43,741 bases of DNA from Heterostelium multicystogenum (taxonomy: Eukaryota; Evosea; Eumycetozoa; Acytosteliales; Acytosteliaceae). Position numbers and translations under genes: made by a program. Where the stretch lies: positions 1-43,741 of the forward strand of contig RCNN01000253.1 of NCBI GenBank assembly GCA_003667245.1, written 5' to 3'. The notes under the pieces are model-generated. The model did no database searches. It was not told the origin of the DNA and was given only the letters and a program-made list of their open reading frames with translations. This document shows positions 12,901 through 25,254 of the stretch, one piece after another; position 1 is the stretch's first letter, and each line of letters begins with the position of its first letter.

Positions 12901-15900
12901 ACCATGGCCATTAATACCATATCATATGAAGATTTCAATACACCTTGATCAACCAAATCCTTTTCCAAATCCAAAACCATAAATCTTAGCTGTAAGTTTG
13001 ATTTGAACTTGAATTGGTTTGTTAATTTCTCTTTCATAGGTGAAGTGAAGTATGATGAAACATCAGTGAAAGTATAAATGATTTCGACTTCATTTTGGTC
13101 TTTGAGAATTTCGTCCAGTTGTGGAATCAAAACATTTGTTAAAGTTCCTATTCCACCACCAATTTCAAGAATTCTAATGATTTTCTTTTCATTTGGTTTA
13201 GAATTTGATTGATGTTGTTTGATGAGTTCTGAAATAGCCGATGAAACCAGATGTGATGTTTGTTTATAATAGTAAATCATAGGTGGACTATCATATAGTT
13301 TTGGAATGCTACCATCTCTGAATAAAAGTTCACCATAGGCATCATTTCCCAATAATGTTTGAGTTATTAACCTGATCATCGATTCAATAGTTTGTGAATA
13401 TTGATTTGTAAAAAGATCTGACAACGCTTGGTATTGAGAGCTAAAGTTTAAGTCTTTGGCCTCTTGGAATATTTCAACAACTCTGTTGAATAGCTTTATG
13501 TTTGAATCAGTTCTGATTAACTTGAGTCTATCAAATGATTCTTGTGCTGGTCTGTTTAGAACTTCATTGATATTAAATGATGGAATATCAGTGCTGAATT
13601 TTTGATACAAAAGATTGATAAAATCGTTTTTAGATTCTCTGATCTTAAGTGCATCAGCAGACTCTTTCAAAAGAGGAATGGTTGATATATCAAAAGTAGC
13701 AGGTAGACATGAGTCTTTTGTTTGGTAGATATAGGCATAGAGTTCTTTCTCTGGGAATTTGATTTGTTTCATTTTCTTTCTTTCAGTTGCACTTGCTGTA
13801 TATCTTTCGATTTCCAAGATAACTTTACCATCAGGCATCACCAATTGACAGCTTCCAACATAATCATAGTTATCAGAACTTATTAATGTTGATAAAAGAT
13901 AAAGTTCATCTGGGGTATTGCTCTCAAGCTCTTTCATGTTTTGATAGTTGATTGTCATCTCTCGAATTGATTTGAAAATAAATTGTCTTCTTTCTTCAAT
14001 CAAACCAAATAATCCTTGAGCACAATTGTCAAGCAAAGTGGCATTGAGAATATGTGATGGAAAATCGTTGGTTGGTTTTACAGGAAGAGTTGCAAATGTG
14101 GATTTCTCTCCAATCGAAATAGATTTGATGTGTTGGAATGCTGGTCCATATTTCAATCCAAGTCTCAATGCCTTCTTGTAGAAATCTTCTTGAGTGTATG
14201 TTGTTAGATTGCATTGATTCTTGAACGTATTAATATCAACTGTTTGAATTGGTTGTGGAGATGTGATTGATACAATTGATTTGGCAGTATTAAACCACTC
14301 TTCAGTTGTATTCTCGCACTCCTTATTCTTGTTGAAGAATTGAATCTTGTGTTCATGTTTAGAAAGGTTTTCGATTACAGTTTGAAGCTTCTGTGAGTGT
14401 TCAGATTCATTCAAAAAGAATGGGGAGATGAAATCCAATCTATTGATGACAATATCCTTTTCATGTGATTTGAATGCTTCAATGATTGCATCGATGTAAC
14501 CAGTACCTGGGAACAATGGTTTGTTCTTAACTTGATGATCTTTGAGGTATTTGTATGGTTCTCGCTTGATATCAATATCTGAAATATAAACAAGTTGTCC
14601 ATGACCAAGTTGTTATGTCCAAGAAGTGATGTTGAAGGACCATTTAATCTCTTATTCTTATAGTAATATGACTCTCTCCAAAATACATCATTATCCCATT
14701 GGTATCTTGGAAGATTTGATGTGTTTTCTCTCCATTCTTGATTGTAAATATCAAAAGTAGAAAATTGAGTGTGGAAATTGATATTGACACCAAAACAATG
14801 AAGTGATGCAAGAGATGTTCTGAACAATATCAATTCATCTTTGTTTCTTTGAAGTGGTGATATTACTTTGGCTTGTGGAATAGTTTGGAGAATCAGATTT
14901 GTAAGAGTTGGATGTGGTGAGATTTCAATAAATACATAATCTTCGAAATTTTGGATGTCAGCAATCATCTTGTTAAGTGCTTTATGGAACAACACTGGTT
15001 TTCTAATGTTATGATATAGATATCTTGAGTCCATTCCATCTGTTTTCAAATCACCAGTTACAGTTGAATACCATGGAATATTGGATTTATGTGATGAGAA
15101 TTCACCAATAGCATCAAATATCTTTGATTTAATTTGTTTTTGATGTGTTGAATGGAATGAACAAGGTGTTCTGAGGAATGTATTGAAAACATCATTATTT
15201 TTTCAAATCTTTTGATAGTTCATTCAAATCTCCTTCTGATCCGGTGATGACAATTGATTCTGATGAATTATAACATGCAATCTCAAGTCTTGGATATTTA
15301 TTTGATATTGTGATTGGTAGTTTGTTGAACTCATTCCAACAACCAACATTCTTCCAGTTCCAATTGTTTCATTTTGGTACAAAGCTCTGAAATGAACGAT
15401 CTTTATGGCATCAGATAATGTTATGTTACCTGATATATATGCAGATGTGATATCACCAAAACTATTAAATCATCATAATTAATATTCTAATTTTTATAAT
15501 ATGATTTTTTGTCAGATTAACATACCTATGACCAATAACTATTGATGGTTGAAGTCCCCATGATTTATAGAGTTCGACCAATCCAACTTGGAACAAGAAT
15601 AGTGAAGGTTGAGCAATGATTGGATTGTGAATGTCATTGGAGTCTTTGGTTAACTCTGACATCTTTTGAATGATACTGTATCCAGTGTATTCTTTGATCA
15701 TGGAATCCAATTTGTCAACAGTTGATCTATAAACTTGTTCAGAGTTATAGAGTTGCATTCCCATTTGATTCCATTGTGGTCCTTGTCCACAGAATACAAA
15801 TATCATTTTCTTGGGAGAACTGTCTCTGTTTGGAAGAACAGCTTTGATTACATTGCTATTCTCATTGAATTCTCTCCAATCCTTTGCAATGATCACTCTT

Positions 15901-17456
15901 CTTGTTGAATGATGTGATTTTGTCAATGATTGATAGAGTGCAAACTCTTTCAAACTAATACTCTCTTGATATGTTTGAATTGATTCAATATACTTGTTGA
16001 TTGAATATTCAGAGTTTCCACTGATGGGAATCAACAAACTTTTGGAGATTTCATTGTTACTGTTTCTGCAGAAATTAAACAAAAATTTAGAAAACTTGTT
16101 TTTGTCGGTCTGATTATGATTGTTTGCATCACTTACATTGCACTACTTTTGATACTCTGATATTCTTGTAATACAATATGGCAATTGGTTCCTCCAATTC
16201 CAAAAGAATTAATACTCATAAGTATCAATCTATCATTTGGTAAATCTTCGACTTTGGTGATGACTTGGATGTTTGATTCTTTGAAAGGAATCTTGGGGTT
16301 AAGAGTTTTCAAATTGATATTTGGAACCAACTTTCGATTCTTTAACATCAATGATACTTTGATAAGTGATGCAATACCAGCTGCGCTTTCAAGATGGCCA
16401 ATGTTTGATTTGACAGATCCAATCTTTAGAGGTCTCTCTGGTGAATGATTTACAGCAAATACATCAGCCAAAGCTTTCACTTCGATTGGATCACCAACTA
16501 CTGTACCGGTTGCATGAGCTTCAACATAATAGATATCAGATGGATCAATATTTGATCTTTTCAATGCCATCTTGATATTCTCAGATTGTGTTTGGCTTGA
16601 TGGTGTTGACATTGTATCCTTGTTGCAATGTCCATCAGCATTGGTGTTTCTTCCTTTGACAACAGCATAAATTCGATCACCATCTCTTTCAGCAAGAGAT
16701 AATCGTTTCATAATAACAACACCACAACCTTCAGAACGAGTGAAACCTTTTCCATCAGCATCAAATGATCGACAATGATCATTCAAAACACCAAGAGAAC
16801 TATAACCTATTGATGACTCAACATCAATTAGAGCATTGATTCCTGATGTAATAGCAATATCACATTGACCGCTTTGAATGTGTTGGATGGCAAGGTCAGT
16901 TGTGAATAAAGATGACGAACATGCAGTGTCAATACACATCGATGGTCCTCTGAAGTCAAAGCAATAGGAGATTCTATTTGCCAGAGTTGTATGGGAAAAG
17001 GAATCGGACAAGGTATTTTGCATTGGATCAAGATATGAAACTACTCGACTGGAGTTGGGTGTTTCCAATATTAGATACACCAACAAACACACCAGTATTC
17101 GAACCTTGTAATGACTTTGAAGGAATCTGAGCATCTTCCAACGCTTCATAGGTCACAGTCAGCAACATTCTTTCTTGTGGATCAATTCCATTTGCATCCT
17201 TTGGAGACATACCAAAGAACAATGAATCGAACTTCTTCCACTCATCCAACTCCAACAAACCAGCAGTCTCATTTGAAATGAGATTGTGTTTGTGGAAGGA
17301 ATCAGGCCATCTTTCACTTGGAACTTTTACAATTCCATCAAAGGAATTCAACAAATTGTTCCAAAAACTCTCTGGAGTCGACGACTTTCCTGGCAGACGC
17401 AATCCAATACCAACAATGGCAACATCATTGTTTTCAAATGAATTAGTAGAAATCAT
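9934..17456 (-). CDS. Highly reducing type I polyketide synthase
   Basis: Iterative multidomain enzyme of about 2,460 residues. Approximate domains: KS 1-430 (Cys in DTACSSS, His in EAHATGT and KSNIGH); AT 480-880 (GQGPQW, GHSFG); DH 900-1180 ([19 protein letters not shown]); C-methyltransferase 1370-1560 ([12 protein letters not shown]); structural pseudo-KR to about 1710; ER 1750-2110 (IHGATGGFG); KR 2130-2300 (FSSISG, Tyr in QPAYNSAS); ACP 2385-2455 (pantetheine Ser in DFGVDSL). No thioesterase or chalcone-synthase domain follows the ACP. Exons are 16137-17456, 15526-16065 and 9934-15461; introns are 16066-16136 and 15462-15525. The second intron splits the AT nucleophile Ser codon. About six one-base frame breaks (near 17035, 15340, 15195, 14610, 12195, 11740), two of them in A runs, look like sequence errors. 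The domain order fits a methylated, fully reduced polyketide. The product is unknown. Confidence 0.95.
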
Positions 17457-18473
17457 TTCGAAAACTTATTTTTTAGTTTTAGTTATTTAGTTTCTAAAAA
17501 ACAAGGTTTATGTTTATTTGTTAGAGTATCTAGTTTAAATTAATATATTTATAACAAAGGGTTAATATGATATAAATAAACTGAATAACCTGTTCATATT
17601 AATGTTCATTTAATATTTAAATCATCCTATAAATATTAAGTATATTGTCAGTTATTTAGCTTAATTAATAACGATAACTATTTTGATTGAGATATACGGT
17701 GGGTCACATGCCCATTCTACACACTTAATCTTTAAGTGTGCAATAAGGTGATCACACCTAACATATCTCACACAACTTTTGAAGAAGGAGATGAAGTTAA
17801 ACAACATCTATTACCATATCTATATCAATGGCCCTGATAAATCTCCAATCCATATATCTAATTCTCTGTAATTCAAAATGAACACAAACCGGTACTTGAC
17901 ATAATATATTAAAACATTGTTATTTTAACAACACATAAAATTAATTACCCCCAATCAAGTGTGGAAAAGTGGTTCAATAAGAATAAACTTGAAAAGGGTG
18001 GTGGTAATTTTTCTACAGAAATGAACTGTAATATCATAAAGTTAACCAATGAATACCTCCTTGTATTTTAAAATGAATGAATAAAGAGTAACTAGTTTAT
18101 TATTCTCGTAAGTTGAAATAGGTAACAAAAAATTATTTTCAACAAGTTACTCCATAGTTATTGATTAAAATTGAAATAAATAAACTTTGAGTATTTGTTT
18201 TTAGATTGAATAATTAATTTTAGATAATATTCCCTATTTCTTTGCCTCAGCAAAAGACATATTCAGTAGTGATGATATTCTTGTTAAACTCTTGATTCCT
18301 TTAGTTCCTGCTTCCATTTGTGTTTTCTGGGGGAACTAAAAAATTGATTATAATCATATTTGCAAATTTAACAAACTTTTTTGTGCCATTTCGTTCGCTT
18401 TAATTTCATTTTAATAATATTAAAAAACCACAACTTTAGTTTACAAAAGGACCACTTATTAAATTCAAGTACA
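17457..18473. other. Divergent promoter region between PKS and PPR gene
   Basis: A 1 kb AT-rich spacer between divergently transcribed genes, so it carries both promoters. It includes the inverted repeat at 17720-17740 and several short poly-A/T stretches. I see no coding sequence. Confidence 0.6.
17720..17740. promoter_or_regulatory. 9-bp inverted repeat upstream of PKS
   Basis: Arms CACACTTAA and TTAAGTGTG are perfect complements separated by TCT, about 265 bp upstream of the PKS start. A second short inverted repeat, AGGTG-ATCA-CACCT, follows at about 17746-17759. The layout resembles a dimeric transcription-factor site, but no function is shown by the sequence. Confidence 0.35.
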
Positions 18474-20213
18474 ATGCAATCGATACTGTCATATAGTAGA
18501 CTAAGTAGTACGCTTCTACTATCGTATAGATCATCTGTAGTTGGTCTAAATCATTACTGCAGTGCGCCTGAGCCATCCAATAACAATGCAATCACTAAAA
18601 ACATAGCTAGAAAATCATCAAGATCTATCAACAAGTTAAAAACGAAAGATAATGCTGGACAAATAGTACAATCTTCCATCCCGGAGGAAAAGAAAGAGAA
18701 GCTGAAATCAAAGTTGATGAAGAGCATACATGACAGAGCACCAGAGGACAGAACACTTTCACAGAAAAGCTACTTTGAGAAACTGGCAAAATCAGGCAGG
18801 TTCGACGAGGCATCGGAACTACTCAAGCATATGCCTCAGGAGCGAAGAACGATCTATGCCTACGAAAATCTGCTGCTGGCATGCGCAGAGAGTGGCAAGT
18901 TCAATCAGGCTTGGTCCACCTATAAATACTATGAAAAAAGACAACATCAAGCCAACCATCTACACTCTTGGACACCTCATCAATGTGTGCACTACTGCCA
19001 AGAACATACCAAGCACAAGCATACAGGAGCGTGTTCAACAAGATATTCAACGAGATTGAAAAGTATGAAGTGAAGATATCGGTCACTTTCTTTAACATCC
19101 TGATGAAAACGTTGATTTCCATCGGGCAAGTACGATGATGCACTTCAATTCGTGGAGAAGATGGCCACGGTTGGTGCCAAGCCAGACATTGCTACTTTTA
19201 CGACTATGTGGTGGCACTTCAGGAGCAATACAAAGAGAAGCAAATGTTCAACGAGAAACAAGCGACATTTGTTTGAAAGAATAGCATTTTCCCACGACCA
19301 CCAGGAGCTTGATACACTTCGAGTGGAGGGATTGAAACAGATCGAGAAATACACAGAGGTGATACAGCAACTCAAGAAGAACAATGTGCAGCCTGATCGT
19401 TACTTTGTCAACACAATTCTTCACGCATGCAAGCAGACCAAATACCCAGAGGGTGTCTTTGACGTCTACCAAACATTCAAGGAGATGAGATTCACTCAGA
19501 ATCTCCAGTCCGACACAAGAACCTATGATATCTTAATTTCAACTTGTAACTATACTAATAAGGTATGGCAGCAGCTTGCAAGTAAATACAGAGGAGCCAT
19601 TATAACTAACGAATCTATTATATTTAGATCGACAAAGGATTAGAGCTATTTGAAGAGATGATCAACAAGAATATTAGACCTGATATCTCTTTGATAAACA
19701 ACTTGTTTAGACTATCACTTAGAATTGCATCGACAAAGGAACACGAAATCTATGATAATGAGCTGTTTATAGAGAGAATCATGAAATATATGAAGAGATA
19801 TAATCTATTGCCAAACAGTGAATCTTTTACCATCTTAATTTCAACCTATGCCAAGCAAGGCAAACTGGAGAAAGTATATGAACTATTCCTTGAAATGAAA
19901 GATATGAATATAAAGTATGTACTACATACTCCATTAACATAAGTCGCCTGACTACTAACCATTTCAACAAAGACCAAATATCAAAGACTATACAGGATTG
20001 ATTACAGGTTTAAAGGATGATGTTGATAAAGTCATGAATGTATTTAGAGTTATTATGTCACAACAACTCAAACTGACACCGGAATTCGTTAAATTAATCT
20101 TAAGCATCGTTAAAAGAAAGGGCTCTGGACATCATATTGAAGAGATATCCAATGGTATCAGAGAATTAGAAAGAATAAATAGTTCAAAAATAGATCGATC
20201 GATCGATCGATAG
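18474..20213 (+). CDS. Pentatricopeptide-repeat (PPR) protein, probably mitochondrial
   Basis: Starts at ATG 18474 with MQSILSYSRLSSTLLLSYRS, a Ser/Arg/Leu-rich leader with few acidic residues, typical of a mitochondrial targeting peptide. About 540 residues. Helical-hairpin PPR units recur with the usual 35-residue spacing, seen as pieces such as YENLLLACAESGKFNQAW, KPTIYTLGHLINVC, FFNILMKTLISIG, QPDRYFVNTILHACKQ, DTRTYDILISTCNY and SESFTILISTYAKQGKLEKV. PPR proteins bind organellar RNA in a sequence-specific way; the target is unknown. Introns are 19563-19627 and 19915-19972, both GT-AG and in phase with the repeats. Frame breaks near 18936 (run of six A), 19020 and 19128 (GGG) each move the reading to another frame where the repeats continue, so they look like sequence errors. 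The stop follows a GATC tetranucleotide run. Confidence 0.87.
20193..20211. repeat. (GATC)n tetranucleotide run at the 3' end of the PPR gene
   Basis: Four to five tandem ATCG units sit at the last codons of the PPR gene, encoding the terminal Asp-Arg-Ser-Ile repeat and merging into the stop codon. Confidence 0.7.
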
Positions 20214-20406
20214 CTGGATTGTTTAGTTGCTTTAATATTACAATGAACTTTAGTTTTATTAGTTTTTTAATTTAGATAAAGTTTAGTAGCTTTAGTTTAG
20301 TTTGCTTGCTACGTTAACAATACACTTTTGTTTATCTGTTAATACTATTAATATAGATAATGGATTATGTTTTACATGTAGTTAATTAATTAATTCTCGT
20401 AGTTTG

Positions 20407-22609
20407 TTAGTTTAACTCTTTGAAATCACCTAGTCGACCGAGTGATGATACCAATTGGAATGTTACAGATTGTTGATTGTATTGTTGTAGTGTCTTGAAT
20501 ATCTTTTCCAGGTTCTTAACTATCAATCTATGAATGGAAGGCAGCTCTTTATTCTTGACTTCACTCTTTGATGACAATGGTGTATATTCAATATTGGGTG
20601 GTAGTGTCTATTGTATGATGGAGCAATCAGGTGTTAGTATTTGATAGATATATAATGATAGACATGTCTCTGTTGTGATTAATAATACATACAGCAATGC
20701 TATCTAAAAATTCTTTACAACGGTCAAAGTTTCTTTCCAAGAAAGGATTCATTTCTTTCATGTATGATTCTTTGGCACCGAATTGAATGCCGTTGGCTAC
20801 ATTCTGAAGTGTCTTGCTGACTAGAATCAATGCTCTTCTGCACTCCATTGTCAACGACGATGAATCAGTCACGCCATTGGCATCAGGTGAAAGAATACAA
20901 GGACAGAAGAATCTCAAAAATATGAATCCACCAACAGATGTATGCTTACTCTCTGGGAACTGCTTAACGACTTCATTTTGCAAATGATTGGCCATAGCTC
21001 TAAATGGTCTATAGTATAGGAAACGATGCCAATTAATCAGATATTGTCGACCAACAAAATGATAATAATATGATGTACCTACATTGGGCAGTTATCGATC
21101 GAATTATAAATAGCTACCAAGAACTCTTGACAGATGTTTGTTAGTCTTTCACAATTACCTGTTGTATCTGAGGTCTTCTCTGGATCAAGCTTGAAAGAGT
21201 GTTTTGTTAGTTTGTTGATTCAATTGATATGCCTGCTTAATTACTAATAGTTACTTCATATCCAGTTGGGTCTTTGATGAGCTTCTCAATGATAGGCTTC
21301 AATGTTGAAATAAGGTAGGGACGACCAGTCATTCTTGTGAAGGCAGTCATTAACTTGGTGGCAGTGGAATTACCACGGAAGAGTGTCGCTGCTGAGTTGG
21401 TAGAAGAGACTTCCTTTGTGATTCCAAGCTTAATGATTGGTATAGTTTGTTTGTGAGCATCGAGAATTCTGACAAGATCCTCGAGAATTGCTTCTTGGTC
21501 GCTACCCGATGATAAACAGATGGCATTGACCACTGCCAAGTCATCCGATGAGAAAATCTCTACCATTTTCATTATATTTGTTGTCCTCACGATACATTGC
21601 TTCCTCAAGCTTGCGCTGATCCTCTGCGTCTTTGGCAGCTTGAAAAATGCTGCCTCGAAGCCTCGGCGTAGTTTCGCATTTCCTGGATAAATTTGTCTTG
21701 CTCCTCAAGCTTAGCACAGGCTGCGCTGTAGTAATCGTGTTCTGCCGCTAGTATATTGATGGACTCGACCAAGTATTCGAAGCCGTGTCTAGAGACTGCC
21801 TCAAAGAGCTTGGTGTGAGCCTCATAGGTACGGTTTTGATAAACGTAGTCTGTAAATCGCCTGTTGTGACGCAGCACTGAGGAGCTGTTTGGCGTCGATT
21901 GTGCTGGACTGCTGAATGATTCTCACCTTGTTGGTGGCATTGTCGTAGTCAATACGTGCGCGACGATAACGATCCTTGGATTCACGTGCTGGGATGACGA
22001 TGCTTTGGAGGAACACCTCGGCTGGCATAATAAAGCGATTGTTGATCGATGTCTCGAGCTTCTGACGCAGATTGACGAACTCCTGGTGGATATCTGCGAT
22101 GTTTTCGGTGGACACACGCGTCATGTGCTCCGCTGGGTAGAATTGGCCAAGCGTAGTGAGAGTATCCTTGAGCTGCTCTGTGTACTTGTTGAAGCGAACG
22201 ATCTTCTTGTTTGTCTTCTTTGAGAGACGTATCGTCTCTTCATAGAGTATTTTTCAAGGCCTTTGTCTTAATATTGTTGATAATCAACTCTGGCGAGAGT
22301 TGGGTGCCCTCTTGCTTGCTGAAGTGTTGTTTGATGCTGGTTTTGGTTGCACCCATAGCTTTTCCAACGATTCCCATTTGCGCAACCGGCTTCTGCTGTG
22401 GAGCAGCGATGCCACCGGGTTGCTGCTTGCTCTGTGCGACCATGCTTGCACTGTAATACTCTGATCTACGCTTTGTGATATCTGGGGAGTTTGGGGGTGA
22501 TGTTTTTTCCAGGCTTACACCACCATTACTATATTCATTGTTGGTTGTGGTAGTGGTAGAGTGATCGTCTTCATTTACTATTTGTACTATTTGTGCTCAT
22601 GAATGACAT
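20407..22609 (-). CDS. BAR-like coiled-coil plus RasGAP protein
   Basis: Ras GTPase-activating protein of about 680 residues. The first half is a long helical region resembling BAR/arfaptin-type dimers: after a short low-complexity N-terminus (about 22609-22440) come YEETIRLSKKTNKKI, LGQFYPAEHM and YDNATNKVRIIQ. The second half is a RasGAP domain: the arginine-finger motif TLFRGNSTATK, YEVTI, then GGFIFLRFFCPCILSP, which matches the family's FLR...P block. It should switch off Ras-family GTPases at curved membranes, as in macropinocytosis or chemotaxis. Introns at 20609-20692 and 21000-21082 are consensus GT-AG. The start is the ATG at 22609 (or 22600, same frame). Frame breaks near 22570 (AAA), 22245 (A run), 21650, 21565, 21230 and 21200 (AAAA) appear to be sequence errors. 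A relative of Dictyostelium RGBARG-type proteins is possible, but no RhoGEF domain is present. Confidence 0.88.
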
Positions 22610-23492
22610 ATTTTTATCTCTTTATATTTATATCTATGTATGTTATACAACAATTATTATTATTATTATTACTCTTTTATTCTATTTTTACTATTATTAT
22701 TATATTATTATTATTATTATTGCTTGATATTAATTTACTTTTATAGAACTACAATTTCCATTAAATTAATTGGTATGTGAATGTATATATTTATATATCT
22801 TTGATTTTTATTTGTTGGTTTGTATTTTATCTGTGTTTTTAAATAGGGGGTGTTGGTGGTAGTGGTGGAGAGGTACTGCCTATATAAGTCAAATCAATCA
22901 ATTTTTGAAGTGTGAAGTTTGACCAAGTGATCGAGTTCCTGTTATAACAATGCTGTTGTTATATTTCTTATTTCTATATTTATACAATGTATTAAAATGC
23001 AATGAATGATTGTGCCTTTGCTAATAATGTAAATGTAAGTTGGGTTTGAGGGCTGTCTGATGGTCTAAAACCACTCACTATTCTCTTTATTCTTAACAAA
23101 AATACAAGATATTTAAAAGTAAGTAATGGGCTTAGTAACTTTGCTTTAAAAAACAATGATGAAAAAATAATTAGCTACCTAAAAAACATCAAAAATAATC
23201 GATTTTTCAAAGATTTTTGATGGATGTGTGACTTAAATCTTAAAATCATCAATTTATTATTAATTTTTATACTTTTTTATTTTAATTTATTGTTATTGGA
23301 TTTTGTCACGTGACTAAAATGGTATTATAATAAATCACGAAATACTCTCTCATTCTCTCTTCTAAATTTAGAAATAAATTAATCTAATTAATATTAATTA
23401 GTCATGGTTTCAAAAGTAGTAGTGGTGGTTTTTCGATTTGATTAGGATAAATGTATGATTGGATTGATTAAATAAAGGAACGATTGGTTATT
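22610..23492. other. Intergenic, RasGAP promoter and hexosaminidase 3' flank
   Basis: AT-rich spacer with ATT triplet repeats (about 22650-22725), a TATA-like stretch near 22880, and the inverted repeat at 23187-23222. No coding sequence recognised. Confidence 0.55.
23187..23222. repeat. 10-bp perfect inverted repeat
   Basis: Arms CATCAAAAAT (23187-23196) and ATTTTTGATG (23213-23222) with a 16-base loop. It lies downstream of the hexosaminidase stop and upstream of the RasGAP gene, so it could form an RNA hairpin in the hexosaminidase 3' region or be a DNA-binding site. Confidence 0.4.
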
Positions 23493-25254
23493 TTATTTTA
23501 TTTTTTTGTTTAAGATTTGCTTGATGGTTTCTTTTGATAATCGGCTGGATTGTTGATAATGGTTGTTTCCAGTTGGGTAGAGGTAGCTTGGAAGCAAACA
23601 AAAGTCGGATTGGAGTGGTCCGGAGTTTACTCCACGAATGGCCATGGAGCATGATTGCTTGTCGAAACGTGGGATAGCAGAGGTAATTGAAGCTACACTC
23701 TCGTCTGACCAGAGACGCTCAGCGATGGCCAAGGAACGTGGCCATACTCTGGTGTCCCATGACATTTGGCTTACCTGTTCACTCCACATGGCAGCCTCAC
23801 CTCCCAAAATATTTTGACCATTGGTGGTAACTCCGTTCAATGGGTCGTTGGTGTAGAAGGTCTTCCAGGTGTCTTTCAAACTCGTAGTAAGTTTGTCCCA
23901 TTGGAACTTGTTGGTCAAGGTACCAGGCATAGGAAACCAAAGCCTTGTAACCAGCATCTACAACTTGTTGGACGATGGAGGCGCTGTTCCAGATTTGAAT
24001 AAGGGTGTCTGGAGCCAACTTGACGCCTGATTGGAATGGATCGTTCCAGGTAATCTTGGTTCTATTGAGTGGTCCCAAAATGTAGTCTAATTGATTTTCG
24101 AAATATTCGAAAGCAACCTCAGTGGAGAATCCCATCTTGTTCATCCATTGTTGGATAGTGGGATCTGCAGTCCAGCAACCAAAAACAACTTCGTCACCAC
24201 CAGTGTGGAAATAAGAGTCTGGGAACAATTGAGTCATCTCAGTAAAGAAGTTTCTGAGGAAATCGTAGGTATTGACTGATGCAATATCGAGTGCAATGTT
24301 GTTGATGTTGTAAGCGTAACCTGGGGCATTGAGCTAACAAATCTGGATAACCAACTCCCCAACCAGCAGCATGGCCCGGAAGATCAAACTCTGGAATTAC
24401 ACGAATACCGTAAGTCTTGGCATATGCAACAACTTCTTCAATATCATCATGAGTGAATATAGCAAGCTCGTTGAAAGCACCCAAGGTAAGATTTGGATAG
24501 GTAGATGATACAACTGGGAATGATTGAGCATCGGACTGAATAATTTGGAAAATTAGAAACTGTACAAATATTTTCTTGGCTAAAAACCATGGTACTTACC
24601 AAAATGCCAATGCAAAACATTGAACTTATTGTATCCAAGAGTGTCAATAATATGTAAAATGAAGCTAGTTGGATACCAATGACGAGCTATAATATGAAAT
24701 ATAGAATGTTAAGATACTTGTAAAATTTTAAGGAATATTATTTTGGTATATACCAGTATCAATCATAAAACCTCTCCATGGGAAACGTGGATAATCTTTG
24801 ATGAGAATTGGAGTATTTGGAATTGAGTAGGTCTTTGAGGACTGGTCATAGATGATAAGTTGTGAAAAAGTTTCAAGTCCTCTCATGGCACCATAGATAG
24901 TTTTGGCAGAGATGGAAAGATTGGTAGAGGTGGCAGAGAGTGTGTAGCTCTCGTCAACACCAAAGTGGAGGTCGTCACTTGACGATTCAATATCGATTGT
25001 CAAAGTGTCAAGACCGGTGGAGCCCTTCAAGTATGGGTGGTATCACCAAACTGGAACAACATGTTCGAGTATCTCTTGACAGCGACATTGAAAGTGGCAG
25101 AGTTGACTGATGGCTGGATAGTGAATTGCTTATCATTGAGCAATACAGAGACACTGCCCGAGGTGTAAGACTGAGGCTGAGGAACCACTGAAGGTTGTCC
25201 ACAGACAGCAACGACCAAGATGGCCGCTACTAAAGCGAATGTTTTTAACTTCAT
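23493..25254 (-). CDS. Beta-N-acetylhexosaminidase (GH20), lysosomal
   Basis: Removes terminal GlcNAc/GalNAc from glycoconjugates in the lysosome or after secretion. The start at 25254 gives the signal peptide MKLKTFALVAAILVVAVCGQ. GH20 features follow: the N-terminal domain (PQPQSY...), YGAMRGLETFSQLI, RFPWRGFMIDT, the KFNVLHWH motif, VIPEFDLPGHAAGW, the catalytic Asp-Glu pair in YFHTGGDEVVFGCW, and near the C-terminus the GGEAAMWSEQV block and WPRSLAIAERLW. At least two introns interrupt the middle (about 24485-24760). Frame breaks near 25030, 24600 (TTTT), 24330 and 23870 are probably sequence errors. About 530 residues as expected. It belongs with the Dictyostelium nag (NagA-E) family; which member is not decidable here. 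Confidence 0.94.

Noticed and set aside
9934..17456. PKS as a pseudogene because of six frame breaks
   Set aside because: All catalytic motifs are intact, the clearest breaks are in A runs, and introns are well formed, so sequence error is the simpler reading.
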